Origin: a virus
DNA length: 22,740 nucleotides
IMG/VR virus record: IMGVR_UViG_3300032265_002984
Span: 1 to 22,740 of that record
Strand: one strand, 5' to 3'
The notes under the pieces are model-generated. The model made no database searches. It worked only from the letters and a program-made list of their open reading frames with translations, and had not been told where the DNA came from. Positions 18,250 to 22,740 of this stretch are shown in pieces. The position numbers and the translations under genes were made by a program. The first letter of the stretch is position 1, and each line of letters opens with the position of its first letter.

Positions 18250-18863
18250 TGCCTGTTTACCTCGATACTCGAGGTAATAGCGTTCTGTCTATAGCGGTCT
18301 GTGACCGCTGTAATAGAAAGTTTGGCTATACCGAATTAATGCCTGATCCCAATTTTCCTGGGATGCGGGTTTGCAAGGACGACCTAGATCAGTTCGACCC
18401 ATGGCGTTTGCCTGCGCGTCAAACTGAAAATATTGCGTTACGTTTTCCACGCCCAGATGTTTCTATTGCCCTTCGTCCAGATCAGATTATGACAAACGGC
18501 GGCTTTACTCAAGGTGCTGACTCATTCTTTATTGAAGGTGTTCCACCTGCAGGCGGAGCACAGGGCGATCTTAATACGGCCAGCAACGTGGCACCATCAC
18601 CACAAATGCTTAATCCGTTTATCTACACAGTAACACCAAACACTGGCCCGCAAGCTGGTGGCACACCAATCGTAATCATGGGTGCTAACTTTACCGACGT
18701 AACAACAGTTAGGGTCGGCGGAGCGTTAGCAACATTTACGTTAATCAATTCCACAGAGATTCATGCAACTACTCCAGTATATCCAATTACTGGTACTGTT
18801 GACGTGAGCGCTACTTCCACATTTGGAACAGCAACTCTGCATGGTAGTTTTATTTACACCTAA
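18249..18863 (+). CDS. Zinc-ribbon plus TIG-domain virion protein, 204 aa
   Basis: Two parts are visible. Residues about 15-70 hold C18-x2-C21 and Cys42 in VCDRCNRKFGYTEL ... MRVCKDDLDQFDPWRL, a metal-site-like region with one expected fourth ligand not obvious (Asp or His may replace Cys). Residues about 124-204 form an IPT/TIG immunoglobulin-like domain (VTPNTGPQAGGTPIVIMGAN, then TVRVGG, then a TVDVSATS strand). TIG domains on phage virions typically act in carbohydrate binding or as spacers. The N-terminal part resembles a family common in phage head-tail regions. It is coupled to the gene before it and followed by the fibre gene. Confidence 0.75.
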   Translation: MPVYLDTRGNSVLSIAVCDRCNRKFGYTELMPDPNFPGMRVCKDDLDQFDPWRLPARQTENIALRFPRPDVSIALRPDQIMTNGGFTQGADSFFIEGVPPAGGAQGDLNTASNVAPSPQMLNPFIYTVTPNTGPQAGGTPIVIMGANFTDVTTVRVGGALATFTLINSTEIHATTPVYPITGTVDVSATSTFGTATLHGSFIYT

Positions 18864-18871
18864 TAAAATAA

Positions 18872-21800
18872 ATGTCAGATCAGCCGATAACTAGACTACC
18901 GATTGCTACAACCCTAACAGGTGACGAGCAAACGGTAGTTGTACAACGTGGTGTTACAAAACAAGCATCTGTCTCTCAGATCGCTAACGCTGCCTCGCCT
19001 GGCAAACTCATTACCAATATTATTTATAACCCGGTCACGGGCTATTTAACAATTTACTACAGCGATGGAACAACGCAAGTTGTTGGTCCTGTCTCTGGCT
19101 GGTCTGGTTACTCTGGCCTATCTGGTTACAGTGGTATTTCTGGTTATAGTGGCTCTGGTAGATCAGGTTATAGTGGTACTTCTGGATTTTCTGGTATCTC
19201 AGGTTATAGTGGTTCTGGTGTCTCGGGTTATAGTGGTTTCTCTGGATTTTCTGGGTACGTTGGTTTGTCTGGATATTCTGGATATTCAGGCTCCGTTTAC
19301 ATTGGAGCATCACCTCCTCCAACCCCTGGCGCAGGAGCAATGTGGTGGGATGACGTTGCCGGTAAATTAAAGATTTACTACTGTGACATCGACGGTTGCC
19401 AGTGGGTAGACTCAATCATGGGTACAGCTGGTTTCTCCGGCTACTCTGGTATCTCTGGCTACAGTGGTTCTGCTGGTGGTACTGGTATTTCGGGTTACTC
19501 TGGCTACAGCGGATATTCTGGCTACAGCGGTGTAAGTTTAACCCCTGGCGGAGCAAACACAGATGTACAATACAACGACGGCGGCGTCCTCGGTGGCTCA
19601 TCTACATTTACCTATGACGGCACAACAGTACTTGTTCCAACATTAACACTAGCCAATGGCACTATTGTTAAAGATACTAGTGATTATTCTTTAGCAATTG
19701 GAAATTCAGCTGGTCAAACTACTCAAGGTAGTGAAGCCCTTGCAATCGGTCCTTTTGCTGGTCAAACTAATCAAGGTAATGGTGCCACAGCAATTGGCGT
19801 TATAGCTGGACGAATTAATCAAGCTACCGGTGCTACAGCAATTGGTTACGCGGCGGGTTCTGAGAATCAAGGTTTCTACGCTTTTGCTCTTGGTAATAGC
19901 GCCGGTCAAATTAATCAAGGTCAGAATGCCACAGCAATTGGTCAAAATGCTGGTAATGATACTCAAGGTCTTAATGCTACAGCAATTGGCTCTCTAGCTG
20001 GTAATTTTACTCAAGGCACTTCAGCTATAGCAATCGGCCCTTCTGCCGGTTGTTTTACTCAAGGTACTGAAGCCGTTGCAATTGGTGAAAACGCCGGTTT
20101 TATAAGCCAAGGCGGCAGTGCTATAGCAATTGGTCATATAGCTGGCAACGATACTCAAGGCACTTCAGCTGTAGCAATTGGTGATAGTGCTGGTCAAAAT
20201 AACCAAGGCGCTTATGCTATTGCAATTGGTTCTTATGCTGGAGTAAATAATCAGCCAACCGGTTCGATTATATTAAACGCATCTGGTTCCACACTGGATG
20301 GAACCAACGCCGGTCTGTATATTGACCCAGTTCGTAATGATGCTACTGAAACAACTAACGCACTTTACTACAACACCACAAGCAAAGAGCTAACATACGG
20401 TCCTGCAGGCGGCGGCGGTGGCACACCTGGCGGAGCAGATACAAATGTTCAGTACAACAGTAGTGGAGCTTTTGCTGGCTCGTCCACATTTACCTACGAC
20501 GGTACAACAGTACTTGTTCCGACACTAACACTAGCCAATAATGCTATTGTTGCAGACAACGTTGGTAACGGAATACTATTTGGTAAAGGAGCCGGACAAA
20601 TCTCTCAAGGAGGCGGCGCTACTGCGATTGGATACAATGCTGGTTATACTAATCAAGGTCCTTCTGCTATTGCACTTGGTGCTGGTGCTGGTTATGATAC
20701 TCAAGGAGTTACAGCAATTGCAATCGGCGGGGATTCTGGTTCCGTAACACAAGGCGATAATGCCGTAGCAATAGGTAATTCCGCTGGTTATAATCTTCAA
20801 GGAAGTAATGCTGTTGCTATTGGGGAGGTCGCCGGTGAACTTTCTCAAGGCGCTAGCGCTACTGCAATTGGAGCTGGAGCCGCTAATTCTAGCCAAGGTG
20901 CATCTGCGATTGCTATTGGTGATAGTGCAGGTAATCAATACCAAGGTACGTATGCGGTAGCAATTGGCTCCCAAGCCGGTTTATTTAATCAAGGTGCGTC
21001 TGCGATAGCAATTGGTCAAAATGCAGGTATTACTAGCCAACCCGCTAATTCAATTATTGTTAATGCCTCTGGTTCAACGTTAAATGGTTCCAACGCCGGT
21101 TTGTACATCAATCCAGTACGCAATGACACAGGCTCTGTAACCGACGCACTTTATTACAATACCTCAACTAACGAAATAACTTACGGTCCTGCAGGTATGG
21201 GCCCATCTGGCTACTCTGGTTACTCTGGTATTGATGGTGTTTCTGGCTACTCTGGTTACTCTGGTATTGATGGTGTTTCTGGCTACTCTGGTATCTCTGG
21301 CTACTCTGGTATCTCTGGTTACTCTGGTATTGATGGTGTTTCTGGCTACTCTGGTTACTCTGGTATTGATGGTGTTTCTGGCTACTCTGGTTACTCTGGT
21401 ATTGATGGTGTTTCTGGCTACTCTGGCTACTCTGGTCGTTCAGGCTACAGCGGTTCTGGTATCTCTGGTTACTCTGGTATCTCTGGTTACTCTGGTATCT
21501 CTGGTTACTCTGGTTTATCTGGCTACTCTGGTCGTTCAGGCTACAGCGGTTCTGGTATCTCTGGCTACAGCGGTTCTGGTATCTCTGGTTACTCTGGTAT
21601 CTCTGGCTACAGCGGTTCTGGTATCTCTGGTTACTCTGGTATCTCTGGCTACAGCGGTTCTGGTATCTCTGGTTACTCTGGTATCTCTGGCTACTCTGGT
21701 ATCTCTGGCTACTCTGGTATCTCTGGTATCTCTGGCTACAGTGGCGCATCTGGTATCTCTGGCTACAGTGGAATCTCTGGATATAGCGGTATTTCAGGAT

Positions 21801-22740
21801 ACTCAAGCTATAGTGGTATATCTGGCTATTCTGGTATCTCTGGTTACTCGGGCTTTTCTGGAGCGCAAGGTAATTCCTCAACTTATTTCCAATACCGAGC
21901 AGATACAAGCACATTAGCAGGGTACCCAGGAGATGGTAATGTATCTTGGAACAACGCAACACAAACTAGTTCGACAACAGTTAGGGTTTCACACCTAACA
22001 ACAAACAACGTAGACGTTGATGTGTATTTGGCTCTCTTACAACAAACTGAAGAATTTATTATTCAGGATCAAAATAACAGTGCCAATTATCAAACTTGGA
22101 TTATTTCTGGTACACCAACAAATACAAACCCTGGGGCAACAAATAGTTACTGGACGTACCCAGTCACATTAGCTGCTTCTGGTGGTACAGGAACAACAAA
22201 TATACCAAACAACCATCAAGTAATTTTAGCTGTTGTTAATGGTATTTCTGGATTTTCAGGTTTTAGTGGATTTAGTGGTATTTCTGGTTACAGCGGATAT
22301 TCTGGTATATCTGGTTACAGTGGTGCATTAGGCACATCTGGCTACTCTGGTATTTCTGGCTATTCAGGATATTCTGGCATATCTGGTTACAGCGGTTTTG
22401 GCATTTCTGGATATTCAGGATACTCTGGCACTTCTGGATATTCAGGATACTCGGGTATTTCTGGCTACAGTGGCTCTGGTATTTCTGGCTACTCTGGTAT
22501 CTCTGGCTACAGTGGTGCATCTGGTATATCTGGCTACAGTGGTGCATCTGGTATATCTGGCTACAGTGGTGCATCTGGTATTTCTGGCTACAGTGGATAC
22601 TCTGGTATCTCTGGCTACTCTGGTATCTCTGGCTACTCTGGTATCTCTGGATACAGTGGTGCATCTGGTATCTCTGGATACAGTGGTGCATCTGGTATCT
22701 CTGGCTACAGTGGCGCGTCTGGTATCTCTGGCTACAGTGG
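18872..22740 (+). CDS. Giant collagen-like/YadA-like fibre protein, partial (at least 1289 codons)
   Basis: The frame is open from ATG 18872 to the window edge, so the 3' end is missing. Domain order seen: an N-terminal virion-attachment-like part (RLPIATTLTGDEQTVVVQRG, VTKQASVSQIAN), a Gly-X-Y segment (about 19090-19300) with Gly-Tyr-Ser and Gly-Ile-Ser triplets, a small CQWVD-containing insert, another short Gly-X-Y segment, two similar units each made of a VQYN...GSSTFTYDGTTVLVPTLT strand block, a run of 16-residue repeats and an NALYYNTTSKELTYG-like block, then long Gly-X-Y stretches flanking a non-repetitive domain (about 21870-22245). It is probably a trimeric receptor-binding or capsid fibre; a C-terminal chaperone domain would be expected beyond the edge. 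Confidence 0.85.
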   Translation, partial: MSDQPITRLPIATTLTGDEQTVVVQRGVTKQASVSQIANAASPGKLITNIIYNPVTGYLTIYYSDGTTQVVGPVSGWSGYSGLSGYSGISGYSGSGRSGYSGTSGFSGISGYSGSGVSGYSGFSGFSGYVGLSGYSGYSGSVYIGASPPPTPGAGAMWWDDVAGKLKIYYCDIDGCQWVDSIMGTAGFSGYSGISGYSGSAGGTGISGYSGYSGYSGYSGVSLTPGGANTDVQYNDGGVLGGSSTFTYDGTTVLVPTLTLANGTIVKDTSDYSLAIGNSAGQTTQGSEALAIGPFAGQTNQGNGATAIGVIAGRINQATGATAIGYAAGSENQGFYAFALGNSAGQINQGQNATAIGQNAGNDTQGLNATAIGSLAGNFTQGTSAIAIGPSAGCFTQGTEAVAIGENAGFISQGGSAIAIGHIAGNDTQGTSAVAIGDSAGQNNQGAYAIAIGSYAGVNNQPTGSIILNASGSTLDGTNAGLYIDPVRNDATETTNALYYNTTSKELTYGPAGGGGGTPGGADTNVQYNSSGAFAGSSTFTYDGTTVLVPTLTLANNAIVADNVGNGILFGKGAGQISQGGGATAIGYNAGYTNQGPSAIALGAGAGYDTQGVTAIAIGGDSGSVTQGDNAVAIGNSAGYNLQGSNAVAIGEVAGELSQGASATAIGAGAANSSQGASAIAIGDSAGNQYQGTYAVAIGSQAGLFNQGASAIAIGQNAGITSQPANSIIVNASGSTLNGSNAGLYINPVRNDTGSVTDALYYNTSTNEITYGPAGMGPSGYSGYSGIDGVSGYSGYSGIDGVSGYSGISGYSGISGYSGIDGVSGYSGYSGIDGVSGYSGYSGIDGVSGYSGYSGRSGYSGSGISGYSGISGYSGISGYSGLSGYSGRSGYSGSGISGYSGSGISGYSGISGYSGSGISGYSGISGYSGSGISGYSGISGYSGISGYSGISGISGYSGASGISGYSGISGYSGISGYSSYSGISGYSGISGYSGFSGAQGNSSTYFQYRADTSTLAGYPGDGNVSWNNATQTSSTTVRVSHLTTNNVDVDVYLALLQQTEEFIIQDQNNSANYQTWIISGTPTNTNPGATNSYWTYPVTLAASGGTGTTNIPNNHQVILAVVNGISGFSGFSGFSGISGYSGYSGISGYSGALGTSGYSGISGYSGYSGISGYSGFGISGYSGYSGTSGYSGYSGISGYSGSGISGYSGISGYSGASGISGYSGASGISGYSGASGISGYSGYSGISGYSGISGYSGISGYSGASGISGYSGASGISGYSGASGISGYS
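19693..20262 (+). repeat. YadA-like 16-residue repeat block 1 (12 repeats)
   Basis: Twelve 48-base units encode AIGxxAGxxxQGxxAT-type repeats, for example AIGPFAGQTNQGNGAT and AIGDSAGQNNQGAYAI. Spacing and the Ala-Ile-Gly step match the left-handed beta-roll of YadA-type trimeric adhesin heads. The DNA has diverged between repeats while the protein pattern is kept. Confidence 0.75.
20571..21050 (+). repeat. YadA-like 16-residue repeat block 2 (10 repeats)
   Basis: Ten 48-base units of the same type as block 1, such as AIGNSAGYNLQGSNAV and AIGEVAGELSQGASAT, flanked by duplicated strand blocks. It is two repeats shorter than block 1. Confidence 0.75.
21186..21870 (+). repeat. Collagen-like Gly-X-Y tandem repeats
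   Basis: Almost uninterrupted Gly-Tyr-Ser, Gly-Ile-Ser and Gly-Ile-Asp-Gly-Val-Ser triplets. At DNA level, units built from GGCTACTCTGGTATCTCT recur, including a longer unit containing GGTATTGATGGTGTTTCT present five times between about 21228 and 21412. Minus-strand Gln/Ser-rich open frames here are antisense shadows. Confidence 0.85.
21870..22245 (+). other. Non-repetitive fibre domain between collagen stretches
   Basis: About 125 residues inside the fibre gene, beginning after FSGAQG with FQYRADTSTLAGYPGDGNVS and including TTVRVSHLTTNNVDVDVYLA. This pattern (a 'PGxGNxxxNN' strand pair, then 'DVxxYLA') resembles a beta-sandwich domain that often follows Gly-X-Y segments in environmental phage fibres. 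Likely a trimerisation or binding knob. Confidence 0.6.
22245..22740 (+). repeat. Collagen-like Gly-X-Y repeats running off the window
   Basis: Starts GISGFSGFSGFSGIS and continues with SGYSGASGIS units to the last base. The final part repeats an 18-base DNA unit, GGCTACAGTGGTGCATCT with small variants, many times. The reading frame remains open at 22740. Confidence 0.85.

Noticed and set aside
21168-21962. Minus-strand Gln/Ser/Tyr-rich protein
   Set aside because: It is the antisense reading of the collagen-like repeats; it has no ribosome site and repeats only because the other strand does. The similar frame at 22272-22691 is rejected for the same reason.
18872-22740. Diversity-generating retroelement target
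   Set aside because: Repetitive fibre genes can be such targets, but no reverse transcriptase or template repeat is present in the window and the variation seen is repeat number, not adenine-specific change.

Overview
This window is part of a tailed double-stranded DNA phage genome (Caudoviricetes). It has a complete head-gene order (large terminase, portal, GroES-like co-chaperonin, scaffold-like protein, major capsid protein). It also has a dense leftward block of very small phage genes and a long repetitive fibre gene running off the right edge. No integrase, tRNA, rRNA, transposase or CRISPR array was seen. Good Shine-Dalgarno sites and four operator-like sites matching the consensus of the proteobacterial regulator NtrC fit a Gram-negative, probably proteobacterial host. 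The host itself cannot be fixed from this sequence.

Layout. (1) 1-189: a regulatory or origin-like cassette with GTGTGGCA-type repeats next to an AT-rich stretch. A diverged second copy lies at 7081-7260. (2) 190-6536, all on the minus strand: about 26 mostly tiny genes, packed with ATGA or TAATG overlaps. They include a phage sigma factor with regions 2 and 3 but no region 4, two small cysteine-cluster proteins, two small membrane proteins, a small secreted protein and a 253-aa protein with two cysteine clusters. Most match no function I can name. The right third of this block (about 5300-6720) is much richer in G+C than the rest. (3) 6537-7365: a long control region between the two divergent modules. 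It holds four TGCACCA-N3-TGGTGCA palindromes, terminator-like AAACCC/GGGTTT hairpins, a potential G-quadruplex tract and the second repeat cassette. (4) 7366-18863, plus strand: an unknown 114-aa protein, a free-standing intein-derived (Hint/LAGLIDADG) protein with its key residues lost, the terminase, a very glutamine-rich portal, small proteins, a GroES homologue, a scaffold-like protein, two virion-associated candidates, the major capsid protein, a strong terminator, then three small putative structural proteins, the last carrying a zinc-ribbon and a TIG domain. (5) 18872 to the end: an open fibre gene of at least 1289 codons that mixes collagen-like Gly-X-Y stretches with two blocks of YadA-head-like 16-residue repeats.

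How it may work together. A bipartite element, TAGGGCG-N16-CGTATTAG followed by an A-rich tract, sits before the portal gene, a 64-aa gene and the post-capsid structural operon, with exactly 16 bases between halves each time. A fourth copy of the downstream half lies before the first rightward gene. I infer that these are late promoters and that the phage-encoded sigma factor is a candidate reader. The NtrC-like sites lie 180-375 bp upstream of the leftward block, an enhancer-like position, although no sigma-54 promoter was found.
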